A stretch of DNA of 64,000 nt, from the NCBI GenBank assembly GCA_965216445.1, contig OZ244166.1, positions 310,001 to 374,000 of the forward strand, in the 5' to 3' direction. Made by a program: the position numbers and the translations under genes. A model generated the notes under the pieces. It was not told the origin of the DNA. It did not search any database and saw only the letters and a program-made list of their open reading frames with translations. This DNA is from MA-ANB-1 sp965216445. Lineage in GTDB: Bacteria; Actinomycetota; Acidimicrobiia; Spongiisociales; ZC4RG35. Of the stretch, positions 1-8,296 are shown piece after piece. Within the stretch, counting starts at the first letter, position 1. Each line of letters opens with the position of its first letter.

Positions 1-24
1 CTCCTCGCAAGGAAGCGGAGAACA

Positions 25-897
25 ATGAACGAAACCCCAGGATCGGCAACACCCCCATCCGTGGAGTTCGACGACGCCAAGGTGCAGGGAACACCGGCCG
101 GCATCGAGAACTACACCGAATCGGGGCGTCTCAAGAAGAAGTTCTACGAAGCTGAGCTGGAACGTCTCCAGGAGGAGTTGGTCAAACTCCAACACTGGGT
201 TGTCCGGCAGAACCTCCGGGTATTGATCATCTTTGAGGGCCGAGGCTCAGCAGGCAAAGGTGGTGTGATCAAGCGAATCACCGAACGGACCAGCCCGAGA
301 ATCGTGAAGGTGGTAGCTCTTCCCAAGCCAACGGAACGAGAACAGACCCAGTGGTACTTCCAGCGGTACGTCAACCATCTTCCAGCTGCGGGCGAGATCG
401 TCATGTTCGACAGGAGTTGGTACAACCGATCGAATGTCGAGTGGGTCATGGGATTCTGCACCGAAGAGGAGCACCAGGAGTTCTTGAGAAGCTGTCCAGA
501 GTTCGAACGCATGCTGGTCCGATCCGGGATCAAGGTCCTCAAATACTGGTTCTCGGTCAGCTGGGAGGAACAGCGTCGCCGATTCGAGTCACGCAACGAT
601 GAGCCGCTCAAAAGGTGGAAGCTCTCCGACATGGATCTCGAGGAGCACCGGCTTTATGTCCGATACTCCCAAGCCAAAGACACGACCTTTCAATACACGG
701 ACATCAAACAGGCTCCGTGGTTTGTGGTCCCGTCAGACGATAAGAGGACAGCTCGTTTGAACTGCATCAGTCACATCGTTTCCCAGTTCGATTACAACGA
801 CGTAGTGCCAGAGCCGGTGAGCCTCCCCGATAGGGAAGAGGTTGCCTATGTACGACCGCCTATAAGCGAGCAGACGTTCGTACCCATGAAGTACTGA
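25..897 (+). CDS. ppk2: Polyphosphate kinase 2 family protein
   Basis: A 290-residue cytosolic P-loop phosphotransferase that moves phosphate between polyphosphate and nucleotides. Walker A (GRGSAGKG) lies at about residues 72-79, the Walker B region FDRSWYNR at about 128-135, and a lid segment with the RRRFESR and LKRWKLSDMD motifs follows, all hallmarks of PPK2. The long charged N-terminal extension (about 60 residues) before the P-loop domain is typical of single-domain PPK2. The start ATG follows a purine-rich GGAAGCGGAG. It converges on the stress protein downstream. Whether it favours ATP or GTP synthesis cannot be read from the sequence. Confidence 0.93.
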   Translation: MNETPGSATPPSVEFDDAKVQGTPAGIENYTESGRLKKKFYEAELERLQEELVKLQHWVVRQNLRVLIIFEGRGSAGKGGVIKRITERTSPRIVKVVALPKPTEREQTQWYFQRYVNHLPAAGEIVMFDRSWYNRSNVEWVMGFCTEEEHQEFLRSCPEFERMLVRSGIKVLKYWFSVSWEEQRRRFESRNDEPLKRWKLSDMDLEEHRLYVRYSQAKDTTFQYTDIKQAPWFVVPSDDKRTARLNCISHIVSQFDYNDVVPEPVSLPDREEVAYVRPPISEQTFVPMKY

Positions 898-899
898 GT

Positions 900-916
900 T
901 CGACTCTCTCAGTCGA
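900..916. terminator. Short inverted repeat between convergent genes
   Basis: TCGACT (900-905) and AGTCGA (911-916) form a 6-bp stem with a 5-nt loop just after the ppk2 stop and across the end of the convergent stress-protein gene. It could act as a weak bidirectional terminator. There is no T-run, so the assignment is tentative. Confidence 0.3.
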
Positions 917-1496
917 GGTGGACCCGTAGCTGATCACCTTCGGCGCCCAGGATCGTCACGTCGGTGGCTCCAATTGACTTCATTACATCCGACGTCGATT
1001 CAATCTGGTCTTGCTCAGCTTCAACCGTGATGACGAAGCCGTCAGTTTCGGTGATGTCGTGAACCTCGGTTTCGGTCGTCTTGACCTTGGTTGCGTCGTG
1101 ATCAGTCGCACCAAGTAGAGCGCCAATGGCGCCCCCGGCGATTCCACCCCCGGCGGCCCCCGCGGCGGCGGCAGCGGCAGCAGCTGCGGCGGTCCCTGAC
1201 CCCAACATGACTGCAACTTCGGGACCGAGGACAATCCCCGCCGATGCGAGTATTGCACTGGCGATTCCGGCGGTTGCCCCTCCGACAACTCCACCCCAGG
1301 CGCCTTTCTTGGCTTCCTCTGCCGGGCCGTCGAAATGGTCGACATACGTAACGACTTCGATCTCCTCGACTTTGCGGACGATCTTCTCGCGCCACACCAG
1401 CCCGATGTGGTCTCGATCGATTCCTTCGGCCCCGAGTCGATCGATCACGGCATCGGGATCGTTGTGATCCCTGAATACCCCTAGAAGTGTCGGCAT
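909..1496 (-). CDS. General stress protein with glycine/alanine-rich core
   Basis: A 195-residue protein. The N-terminal part (MPTLLGVFRDHNDPDAVIDRL, interrupted here for length, about residues 1-60) resembles the first alpha-beta unit of GSP17M/DUF1269-type stress proteins, which bring two alpha-beta halves together. Residues about 65-130 are a long Ala/Gly-rich hydrophobic stretch that looks like a glycine-zipper membrane hairpin. The C-terminal part (about 135-195) is acidic and again alpha-beta, ending QLRVHLD. No catalytic motif is visible. It may insert in the membrane as a hairpin. The role in stress is family-level inference only. Confidence 0.6.
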   Translation of the reverse strand: MPTLLGVFRDHNDPDAVIDRLGAEGIDRDHIGLVWREKIVRKVEEIEVVTYVDHFDGPAEEAKKGAWGGVVGGATAGIASAILASAGIVLGPEVAVMLGSGTAAAAAAAAAAGAAGGGIAGGAIGALLGATDHDATKVKTTETEVHDITETDGFVITVEAEQDQIESTSDVMKSIGATDVTILGAEGDQLRVHLD

Positions 1497-1583
1497 GTCC
1501 TATCTTCCCTATCGACAATGTAGCCCGGAATATTGAATCCGTGGCGAAGTGGCGGGAGATGTCCGCATGTGCGACGGGTGCGT

Positions 1584-1940
1584 CTACTCGACGGGATCCG
1601 ACTCGTCTTTGGGTAGGGCATTTTGGAGAGCAGACATCAGCTCAGTCACCGCTGGCTCGGCGATTCGAAAGAAGGCCCACCTGCCGCGTTTGCTCCGTGT
1701 CAGCAAACCGGCATTGGTGAGAACTTTGAGATGATGCGACACGGTGGGTTGGCTGACCCCGAGCACCTCGGGGAAGTCGCACACGCACATCTCGCCATTC
1801 TCGGCAAGAAGGCTGATCAAGCGAAGTCGGTTGGGATCACTCAGGGCTTTGAAGCTGGCGGCGAGGTTCTCGGCAAGCGGATTGGAGAGGCCGGGCTCGA
1901 GTAGCTGCTCGGCACTTCGACCCTCAGTTGTGGTTCCCAT
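1584..1940 (-). CDS. ArsR/SmtB family transcriptional repressor
   Basis: A 118-residue winged-helix repressor. The core has ALSDPNRLRLISLL, then the CVCD metal-type motif (MCVCDF), the recognition helix VSQPTVSHHLKVL and the wing LLTRSKRGRWAFFRI. I chose the start at 1940 because AAGGAG lies 6 nt upstream of that ATG; the longer frame to 2018 would overlap the upstream MFS gene. It is the last gene of the LLM-MFS-arsR operon, 16 nt after the MFS stop, so it probably represses its own operon through the palindrome at 4288-4315. Only part of the classical ELCVCDL site is visible; an organic or metalloid inducer are both possible. Confidence 0.85.
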   Translation of the reverse strand: MGTTTEGRSAEQLLEPGLSNPLAENLAASFKALSDPNRLRLISLLAENGEMCVCDFPEVLGVSQPTVSHHLKVLTNAGLLTRSKRGRWAFFRIAEPAVTELMSALQNALPKDESDPVE

Positions 1941-1956
1941 TGTCGACTCCTTCACG

Positions 1957-3168
1957 CTAACGCCCCAGTTCATTTGTTGATTTGCCCTCGTGGGCCGGGT
2001 CGCTTCTGCCCACTCCAAAGCGCATGGTCACTACCGCCGCGGCGGCGGCAAACGCGCCAACCAACGCTGCTGCCGTTCTCGACCCGGTCACAGCCACCGC
2101 TGAAGACCCGAGAAGCGGACCCACGGCACTCGCAGCACTAGCTGCTGCGGCCACCGTTCCCCGCCCTACGCCAAGAATTCCATCGGGAAAGATCGAAACC
2201 GAGTGAATCCCGACCAATGGGGACATCGCGCCAACCCCGAATCCGGCGACGAGCGCGAATATGACCGCAAGCGTAGGAGTGCCGGCGATGATGACGATCA
2301 GGCACCCCGCAGCGATGGCGGCAAAGGCCAGTTGGATGGCCAATCGGTCACCGAGTCGACGCACGATCTGGGCTAGAGGCAGCCGGCCCGTCAGCTGGCC
2401 CAGGCTCCGTAGCCCTGCGAACAGTGAGGCTGTTCCCAGAGAGAGGCCGGCGGCCGTCATCAGGGGCACCTGGTACACAACCAGCACCGAGATCGCGATG
2501 CCCGCCAGCGCAACAGCAATCATGAACCTCGGTGCGCCGGGTACCCCGAAACTCCTTCCGAGCCCTTGGAGGAACCGTATCCTCTCAGTTGGCGCCGGAT
2601 CGGTATTCAACAACACCCCACCGATGGCGAGCAGGACTCCCGCCGACACCGTCATGGCTGCAAGTGCCAGTCGCCAACCGTCGACCTCTATCAACCATCC
2701 CGCCAGCGGCAGGTAGATAGTTCCAGCGAAGGCACCCCAGACAGTGAGGGCGGCGATCGAACGCACTGCTGCCGGCTCCGACAGTCGGGCAGCAACAGTT
2801 TGGGTGATGTGATAGAACCCAAGTGCACCGAACACGCCGCCACCCAGTGCTGCCGAGATCGCAAATACGAGAAAGCTCTGGGCATTGGCCGCAACCAGGA
2901 AGAAGCCGGTCCCTGCGATCGCGGCGATTCCCAGCACAGGACGACTACCCCATCGGTCGAGAATCCAGCCTCCAACAATCGAACCAAACCCGGCCAACGC
3001 AGCGCTGGCGCTGAAGGTGGCAACGACACCAACCTCTGGCCAACCCGTCTCGGTCACTATCGGATCGAGGAGGACACCGAAGCTGTAGGCCCAACTGCCG
3101 TAGACGGCGATAGTGATGAATCCGAGTAGGGCGACATGCAGGTGCGGGGGACGTGCTGATCGCGTCAC
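1957..3168 (-). CDS. MFS transporter (12 TM)
   Basis: A 403-residue major facilitator superfamily permease. Twelve hydrophobic segments are visible, and the loop between TM2 and TM3 carries the family signature GGWILDRWGSRPVL. Overall it resembles the oxalate/monocarboxylate-type MFS branch; no substrate can be named. The GTG start at 3168 lies 10 nt after the upstream LLM oxidoreductase stop, and arsR follows 16 nt after its own stop, so the three genes form an operon. The likely role is export or import of the compound handled by the LLM enzyme and sensed by ArsR. Confidence 0.85.
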   Translation of the reverse strand: MTRSARPPHLHVALLGFITIAVYGSWAYSFGVLLDPIVTETGWPEVGVVATFSASAALAGFGSIVGGWILDRWGSRPVLGIAAIAGTGFFLVAANAQSFLVFAISAALGGGVFGALGFYHITQTVAARLSEPAAVRSIAALTVWGAFAGTIYLPLAGWLIEVDGWRLALAAMTVSAGVLLAIGGVLLNTDPAPTERIRFLQGLGRSFGVPGAPRFMIAVALAGIAISVLVVYQVPLMTAAGLSLGTASLFAGLRSLGQLTGRLPLAQIVRRLGDRLAIQLAFAAIAAGCLIVIIAGTPTLAVIFALVAGFGVGAMSPLVGIHSVSIFPDGILGVGRGTVAAAASAASAVGPLLGSSAVAVTGSRTAAALVGAFAAAAAVVTMRFGVGRSDPAHEGKSTNELGR

Positions 3169-3178
3169 ACAGCGACCT

Positions 3179-4237
3179 TCAGTTGGAGTTCAGAAAGCTC
3201 GCCGACTTGGCTGCAGCTTTCTGGTGTTCGGTGGTGCGTTGGAAGTGTGGTGCAACCTGGCGGGCAAACAATTCCCAGCTAGCTCGATTTGCTTGGGTGC
3301 TTGCCCAGTCCCGCGACGTGAAGAGGACTCCTCCGACACCACCAGAGACTGATTGGATCGACTCCAGTTTCTCGATCGCGTCGTCCGGACTGCCAATGAT
3401 GTGCCGGTCCAGGAATCCTTCAAACCATTCCTCACGGCTTACATCAGGGGCCGACGCGCGGTTGATCGCAACATTGAACTCGTACTGCTCGGCGATGGCC
3501 GCTTCCTTGATGTTTGCTATCGCTTCTTCTCGCGTGTCAGCGATGTGCATGGCATACGAGAGCGTGAACTGGTTCTGAGAAGAGGACGTGTTGGCGGCGT
3601 CAGCGCCTCTCTGCAGGCTCTCCAGGAGATCTGGGATTCTCTCTGGAATCGGGCCAAGGAGCACTTGTCCACCGAGTCGACCCATCAGCTCCACATTCCG
3701 TGGGTCGCCTGAGGCAATGGCAAAGGGCATATGTGGTTTTGTGTACGGACCAATCTGTAGAGAGGCATGGTGAAGTTCGAACCAATCTGTGCGGGCGTCG
3801 ACCGGCTTGCCAGATCTCAGTAGCTCGAGGATGACAGCGATTCCCTCGTCGAGTCGCTTGCCTGCCTGCTCCCGACTCAGCCCGAACACCTTGAGATCCG
3901 ATGGCAAGCCGCCGCCGACTCCGAGGCCAAAGGACACTCTGCCCCGGGTGAGATGGTCGAGCAGGATCATCCGGTCGAGCAGAACCAACGGGTTGTGAAG
4001 CCCAAGCTGGATGACACCGGTCCCAAATCGGATGTGTTTGGTCCTTTCGGCTGCGGCCGCGATGAATACTTCCGGTGAACCTACGTTTTCCCAACCGGTG
4101 CTGTGGTGTTCCCCGATCCAGGCTTCGTCGTATCCCAACTTGTCGAGGTGGACCATGAGGTCCAGGTCGAGTTCAAGGGCCACGGTTGGGTTCTCGTTGC
4201 TTGGATGCAACGGCTGAAGAAAGACTCCAAACCTCAC
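3179..4237 (-). CDS. LLM class flavin-dependent oxidoreductase
   Basis: A 352-residue luciferase-like monooxygenase (TIM barrel binding FMN or F420). Visible family motifs are the N-terminal MRFGVFLQPLHP, YDEAWIGEHHSTGWEN, FGTGVIQLGLHNPL and GRVSFGLGVGGGLPSDLKVFGL. The EHH motif and the N-terminal strand match bacterial luciferase-type monooxygenases rather than the F420-G6PDH group. The start is GTG. It is the first gene of the operon with the MFS transporter and ArsR, 50 nt downstream of a long palindrome. It probably oxidises an organic substrate that the transporter moves and the repressor senses; the substrate is unknown. Confidence 0.85.
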   Translation of the reverse strand: MRFGVFLQPLHPSNENPTVALELDLDLMVHLDKLGYDEAWIGEHHSTGWENVGSPEVFIAAAAERTKHIRFGTGVIQLGLHNPLVLLDRMILLDHLTRGRVSFGLGVGGGLPSDLKVFGLSREQAGKRLDEGIAVILELLRSGKPVDARTDWFELHHASLQIGPYTKPHMPFAIASGDPRNVELMGRLGGQVLLGPIPERIPDLLESLQRGADAANTSSSQNQFTLSYAMHIADTREEAIANIKEAAIAEQYEFNVAINRASAPDVSREEWFEGFLDRHIIGSPDDAIEKLESIQSVSGGVGGVLFTSRDWASTQANRASWELFARQVAPHFQRTTEHQKAAAKSASFLNSN

Positions 4238-4287
4238 TGCGGGTCCTGTGTTTTTGGCGATTGCGCTCTCATGGAGCCAACCTAGTG

Positions 4288-4315
4288 CGATATATTGATA
4301 TATGTCAATACATCG
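4288..4315. promoter_or_regulatory. Probable ArsR operator
   Basis: CGATATATTGA (4288-4298) and TCAATACATCG (4305-4315) form an inverted repeat matching at 10 of 11 positions around a 6-nt centre. It sits 50 nt upstream of the LLM gene and is AT-rich like known ArsR/SmtB 12-2-12 sites. It lies where the promoter of the LLM-MFS-arsR operon must be, so autoregulation by the operon's own ArsR is the simplest reading. Confidence 0.6.
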
Positions 4316-4339
4316 ATATGTCTGGCAAGAGGCTACCGG

Positions 4340-5035
4340 CTAATCGATTACGGACGCTGCCGCCCGGTCGAGCAGCAGTGTCACATTGGAGGCCGCGTCG
4401 ACGACCCGACGGGCCGGAATCACCGGCTCCTCGACACCGGTGCCAACCAGTCGGGACACCTGTTCGGCCTTCTTTTCCCCGGAAACGAGGAAGACGATCT
4501 CGTTGCAAGCTGCCAGCAGTGGGATGGTCGCGGTGAGACGCCACATCTCGAGGTGTGGCACATAGTTAGCGACGTAGCTCCGAGTCATTTCCTCAAGCGC
4601 TTGCGAGCCGGGAAAGAGCGAAGCCGTGTGCCCGTCGTCTCCTAGTCCCAAAAGCGCGATATCCCCATGTCCACCGGTATGTGTGAATACGGAGTGGAGA
4701 GTCTCGGCGTACCTGGCTGCCGCTGCTTCGGGATCGGACCCATCACCGAACCCAATGCGGTGAAATCGAGCACCCAATCCCGGGAGGAGCCGCTGTTCGA
4801 CCATGAGGGCGTTGCTTTCGGCACTATCTGGGGCAACCCATCGCTCGTCGCCAAGCCACAGGTCGACGTCGTCCCACTGCACCGGCAACGAAGAAAGGAC
4901 TTCGTAGGTGGCCGCCGGTGTCGAACCACCAGCTAACCCGAGAGAGCGTCGGCCGCCCGAGTTCAGCAGAGTCGCCAGGTGGTCGGCCGCTCCGGCAGCC
5001 AGTTGTATTGAGTCCTCGAAGATTCGGACGTCCAT
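4340..5035 (-). CDS. pgl: 6-phosphogluconolactonase
   Basis: A 231-residue cytosolic enzyme of the NagB/DevB fold that hydrolyses 6-phosphogluconolactone to 6-phosphogluconate in the oxidative pentose-phosphate pathway. Seen motifs: GLAGGSTPAATYE near residues 34-46, WLGDERWVAPDSAESN near 60-75, and the catalytic-region GLGDDGHTASLFPGS. The length is usual for the family. It begins 2 nt after the stop of the F420-G6PDH-like gene and is very likely translationally coupled to it, which ties the pair to glucose-6-phosphate oxidation. The NADP-type G6PDH (zwf) lies apart at about 56 kb. Confidence 0.93.
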   Translation of the reverse strand: MDVRIFEDSIQLAAGAADHLATLLNSGGRRSLGLAGGSTPAATYEVLSSLPVQWDDVDLWLGDERWVAPDSAESNALMVEQRLLPGLGARFHRIGFGDGSDPEAAAARYAETLHSVFTHTGGHGDIALLGLGDDGHTASLFPGSQALEEMTRSYVANYVPHLEMWRLTATIPLLAACNEIVFLVSGEKKAEQVSRLVGTGVEEPVIPARRVVDAASNVTLLLDRAAASVID

Positions 5036-5037
5036 TC

Positions 5038-6021
5038 CTATCCGGCTAACCGTCTGAGCTCCGGTAGCAGCTCTTTTCCAACCATCTCAATGGTCGCGTT
5101 CGGATCAGCACTTGCGATCTGAATGGCTACATAATCGGCACCAACTTCGGTGACCAATGGCGCGTAGGCGTCAACCAACTCGTCGATGGAGGAGACAATG
5201 GTGTACTTGCTGAGGATTTCATCCCTATCCATCTCGTCCGCTCTTTGACGCAGCACCATTGGGTCGACTGCTTCGAGGCGTCCCGGTGCCCGCAACCCAC
5301 GCATAGAGCCAAGTGTCTTCCAGGCCTCATCATGATCTTGGGCAAAAACGGTCCACCGGGTTGCCATGATGGTCCCGTCGTTGCCATGCTGTGTTGTCGC
5401 CTGAGAAAACGGTTCGATGACTCTCTCGATTGTTTCCTCTGGAACCTTGACGCTGGTGATCAGACCATCAGCCTTCGAACCAGCGAACTCCGCTGATTTC
5501 GGTCCGCCTGCCGCCATCCATATCGGCACAGGTCGGATCGGGGGGCTGTACAAGCGAGCTTTGTCCGTTTTGTAGTAGTCGCCTTCGAAATCGACCTTCT
5601 CCGAAGCAAAGAGGCGATGCATGATCTCGAGGGCTTCCCGCATCCTCTCGATTCGCTCTTTGTATCCAGGAAACTCAAATCCCAGTGGCCCTTCGTTGAT
5701 GTTCTCGCCGGTGCCGACGCCGAGGATGAAACGCCCGTCGCAGAGTCGATCGACGGTCGCTGCTGCTTGTGCGATGAGGGCTGGGTGGTAGTGGAATAGT
5801 GGGCAGGTGACGCTTGTCGCAAGTTCGACATGGTCAGTTTTTGCCGCAACAGCCCCGAACCAGCTCCAAACAAAGCCGGCTGCCGACTCGTCATCGACCC
5901 AGGGGTGGAAGTGGTCGGAGCCGGCGATGACGTCGAATCCCGCTTGTTCAGCTAGAACGGCCTGATCGACCAAGACCTCGGGTTGGTAGGACTCGTGGCT
6001 GCAGAGCCAGGCGAATTTCAT
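5038..6021 (-). CDS. F420-dependent glucose-6-phosphate dehydrogenase-like LLM protein
   Basis: A 327-residue luciferase-fold enzyme. It shows the F420-G6PDH signatures SDHFHPW (His37, Trp41, equivalents of FGD1 His40 and Trp44) and GTGENINE (Glu106, equivalent of Glu109), plus FEGDYY and MAAGGPKSAEFAGSKADG. These are the FGD proton-relay and F420-pocket residues. The basic residues that hold the sugar phosphate in FGD1 are only partly kept: the Lys198 region is present (SVKVPEE), but the Lys259 and Arg283 regions differ. The adjacent pgl strongly suggests G6P as substrate, yet an alcohol or hydroxy-acid substrate is possible. ATG start with a GAGAGGAAG ribosome site. Confidence 0.72.
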   Translation of the reverse strand: MKFAWLCSHESYQPEVLVDQAVLAEQAGFDVIAGSDHFHPWVDDESAAGFVWSWFGAVAAKTDHVELATSVTCPLFHYHPALIAQAAATVDRLCDGRFILGVGTGENINEGPLGFEFPGYKERIERMREALEIMHRLFASEKVDFEGDYYKTDKARLYSPPIRPVPIWMAAGGPKSAEFAGSKADGLITSVKVPEETIERVIEPFSQATTQHGNDGTIMATRWTVFAQDHDEAWKTLGSMRGLRAPGRLEAVDPMVLRQRADEMDRDEILSKYTIVSSIDELVDAYAPLVTEVGADYVAIQIASADPNATIEMVGKELLPELRRLAG

Positions 6022-6125
6022 ATGCTTCTTCCTCTCGGGATGCCAACACTAGATCCCATCCTGTGGTGAGTTACCTGAACGGGGTTTCGCTGAGTACGGG
6101 TTTGAGCCATAAACTGCTCTGCCAC

Positions 6126-6199
6126 GGGGACGTAGCTCAGCCTGGCAGAGCACCGGCTTTGCAAGCCGGGGGTCGTGGGTTCAAATCCCATCGTCTCCA
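6126..6199 (+). tRNA. tRNA-Ala(TGC)
   Basis: A complete cloverleaf. Acceptor GGGGACG pairs with CGTCTCC (6192-6198), including the G3-U70 wobble that identifies alanine tRNA. The anticodon loop TTTGCAA has TGC at 6160-6162. The T-arm carries TTCAAAT, the discriminator base is A, and CCA is encoded at 6200-6202. Confidence 0.97.
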
Positions 6200-6260
6200 C
6201 CACCGCCGCGAATCAATACCACTGGGACGTGCTCAGCCGGAGGGTGGCCCGCGATTTGGG

Positions 6261-7646
6261 TTAGATCGGTTCGAATTGAGCGGTGAAGTGACGCAACCAC
6301 GGCGACTGTTTGGTGATTCGGTAGCCCGGAATCTGGGCCGCCATGGATGCCGCCTCGATTACAACCTCTGCCACGTAGTCGATATGGCTTTGGGTGTAAG
6401 TCCGTCGAGGAATGGCGAGACGGACCAACTCCATGGCTGCCTGTGTTTCGGTTCCGTCGTCATTCGGCTTTCCGAACATGACGGATCCAATCTCCACTCC
6501 CCGAACGCCGCCGGCTCGATAAATCTCGATTGCCAGGGCCTGGGCGGGGTATTGAGCCGGTGGAATATGATCGAGGAGTTTTCCGGCATTGATGTACACA
6601 GCATGACCGCCGCTTGGTTGAACGGTGGGGACCCCAGCTTCGTTGATCTTGTTGGCCAGGTATGCCGTAGACCGAATCCGATACCGCAGGTAATTCTCAT
6701 CAACCACCTCTGCAAGACCCTGTGCGATCGCTTCCAGGTCATATCCTGCGAGTCCTCCATATGTAGGGAAACCTTCAGTGAGAATCAGCAACGTACGGCA
6801 GCGCTCTGCCAGGTCGCGGTCCCTCATCGCGAGAAACCCTCCGATGTTGGAAAGGCCGTCCTTTTTGGCTGAGAAGGTGCAGCCATCGACAAGTGAGAAC
6901 ATCTCCTGGGCGATGTCTTCAGGTGTACGCGATTCGTACCCCGGCTCCCGAGTCTTGATGAACCAGGCGTTTTCTGCGAAACGGCATGCATCAAGGAACA
7001 GCGGAACCTCGTACTGTGAACATACGTCACGAACTGATTTCAGGTTGGCCATCGACACCGGCTGACCGCCTCCCGAGTTGTTGGTCACGGTGACCATCAC
7101 CAGTGGGACGCGGTCTCGTTCAGAGTCCAGAATCCGGCGGAGGGCATCGATGTCGACGTTGCCTTTGAACGGATGAGGCGAATCCGGATCTAGGCCTTCA
7201 ACGATCACGATGTCTCGAGCCTCGGCGCCCTGATACTCGACATTGGCCCGGGTCGTGTCGAAGTGGGTGTTGTTTGGCACAATGTCCCCGCTCCCGAGTG
7301 TGTTGCTGAAAAGTATGCGTTCGGCGGCTCGGCCTTGGTGAGTGGGGATGACTTCGGGCATACCGGTGATGTTGGCGACGGCCTCCCTGAACTTGTAGAA
7401 GGACCTGCTCCCTGCATAGGACTCATCGCCGAGCATCATTCCCGCCCACTGCCGTGATGACATTGAACCTGTGCCTGAGTCTGTCAAGAGGTCGATCGTG
7501 ACTTCGTCGGCATGAAGGCCGAACAGGTTGTAGTGCGCTCTCTCCAGGGCAGCCTGTCTTGTCGGTCGGTCAGTTAAGGCGATCTCTTCAACCGAGTGAA
7601 TCCGAAACGGCTCGATGATTGTCTTGAAATCCGTGTGACCTTGCAT
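6261..7646 (-). CDS. tnaA: Tryptophanase (tryptophan indole-lyase)
   Basis: A 461-residue PLP enzyme of the beta-eliminating lyase family, collinear with E. coli TnaA. Family blocks IDLLTDSGTG, PTHQGRAAE, NNSGGGQPVSMANL and FSAKKDG are present; Lys262 is the PLP lysine. Three positions that separate tryptophanase from tyrosine phenol-lyase read as tryptophanase: FDTT (Asp130), VRGVEIG (Ile instead of the TPL Arg) and LRHFTA (His453 instead of Phe). The reaction is tryptophan to indole, pyruvate and ammonia. ATG start with GAAAGGGAG upstream. It stands alone, divergent from the nos operon, with no tnaB permease or tnaC leader recognised. Confidence 0.88.
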   Translation of the reverse strand: MQGHTDFKTIIEPFRIHSVEEIALTDRPTRQAALERAHYNLFGLHADEVTIDLLTDSGTGSMSSRQWAGMMLGDESYAGSRSFYKFREAVANITGMPEVIPTHQGRAAERILFSNTLGSGDIVPNNTHFDTTRANVEYQGAEARDIVIVEGLDPDSPHPFKGNVDIDALRRILDSERDRVPLVMVTVTNNSGGGQPVSMANLKSVRDVCSQYEVPLFLDACRFAENAWFIKTREPGYESRTPEDIAQEMFSLVDGCTFSAKKDGLSNIGGFLAMRDRDLAERCRTLLILTEGFPTYGGLAGYDLEAIAQGLAEVVDENYLRYRIRSTAYLANKINEAGVPTVQPSGGHAVYINAGKLLDHIPPAQYPAQALAIEIYRAGGVRGVEIGSVMFGKPNDDGTETQAAMELVRLAIPRRTYTQSHIDYVAEVVIEAASMAAQIPGYRITKQSPWLRHFTAQFEPI

Positions 7647-7877
7647 TCGGTGCTACTCCCTTTCTCGGGTCCGGCAGCATCGGGAATCGAGATTCGTCGT
7701 CACCTCAGCCGTCACGAACTGAGAGATCGGAACAGGAGTCGGAGCCCGGCCGGACACCAAACCATCTTCTATCCCAGTGGACCTTCCAGGGGTCCCTCGG
7801 GAAAGGGTCCTTGGACCCTATTCCTTAGGGCATAGCTAAGTAATTCTGGCATGTAGTCGAGAACCTGTCGGTGAGCC
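7647..7877. promoter_or_regulatory. Divergent promoter region tnaA / rrf2-nos with palindromes
   Basis: A 231-nt gap between divergent genes. It contains AGGGTCC-TT-GGACCCT (7804-7819, 7-bp perfect arms), GGACC ... GGTCC (7779-7795) and CTTAG ... CTAAG (7824-7840). These sit 40-100 nt upstream of the Rrf2 gene and are candidate operators for it. No confident -35/-10 pair could be picked out. Confidence 0.4.
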
Positions 7878-8294
7878 GTGCGTTTGGAGATGTCGAAACG
7901 AACAGACCTTGCTCTTCAGGCTCTCGTTCATCTCGATTCACACCTCCAGGTCAGCGGTCCCGATCTCGCGGACGCAATCGGAGTGACCACCAATTACTTG
8001 CCTCAAGTCCTCAGGCCACTCGTGACCAATGGATGGATCTCGGGCACGCCGGGCCCGGGTGGTGGCTACGCCATCGAGGTCGAACTAGATGAAATCTCGG
8101 TTCTTGACGTGATCGAGATCACCGAAGGTATTCCCGAGGCAGACAGATGTGTATTAAGGGGTGTCCCTTGTCCCGCTCCCGAGCCGTGTGCGTTACATGA
8201 CGTTTGGGAGCAGGTAAGGGACACCCTTTTGGCAGAGCTGGGATCCACGGCGCTTACAACGACATTGGATCCAGCTCCTACGAAAGGAGAATAG
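7878..8294 (+). CDS. Rrf2-family Fe-S transcriptional regulator
   Basis: A 138-residue winged-helix regulator. The N-terminal MSKRTDLALQALVHL and GVTTNYLPQVLRPLVTNGWI form the HTH, followed by the GPGGGY wing. Three cysteines sit in a C-x6-C-x5-C pattern (CVLRGVPCPAPEPC, about residues 92-105), close to the C-x5-C-x5-C cluster ligands of NsrR and IscR, so a redox- or NO-sensitive Fe-S cluster is likely. It lies 2 nt upstream of nosZ, which points to control of N2O reductase. GTG at 7878 or ATG at 7890 could be the start; the ribosome site is weak for both. Confidence 0.85.
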   Translation: MRLEMSKRTDLALQALVHLDSHLQVSGPDLADAIGVTTNYLPQVLRPLVTNGWISGTPGPGGGYAIEVELDEISVLDVIEITEGIPEADRCVLRGVPCPAPEPCALHDVWEQVRDTLLAELGSTALTTTLDPAPTKGE

Positions 8295-8296
8295 GT

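Noticed and set aside
6018..6203. Open frame antisense to tRNA-Ala (GFEPTTPGLQ-type peptide)
   Set aside because: Typical false frame produced by tRNA sequence on the other strand; no ribosome site or family support.
6261..7646. Tyrosine phenol-lyase
   Set aside because: The Arg and Phe that TPL needs are Ile and His here, as in tryptophanase.
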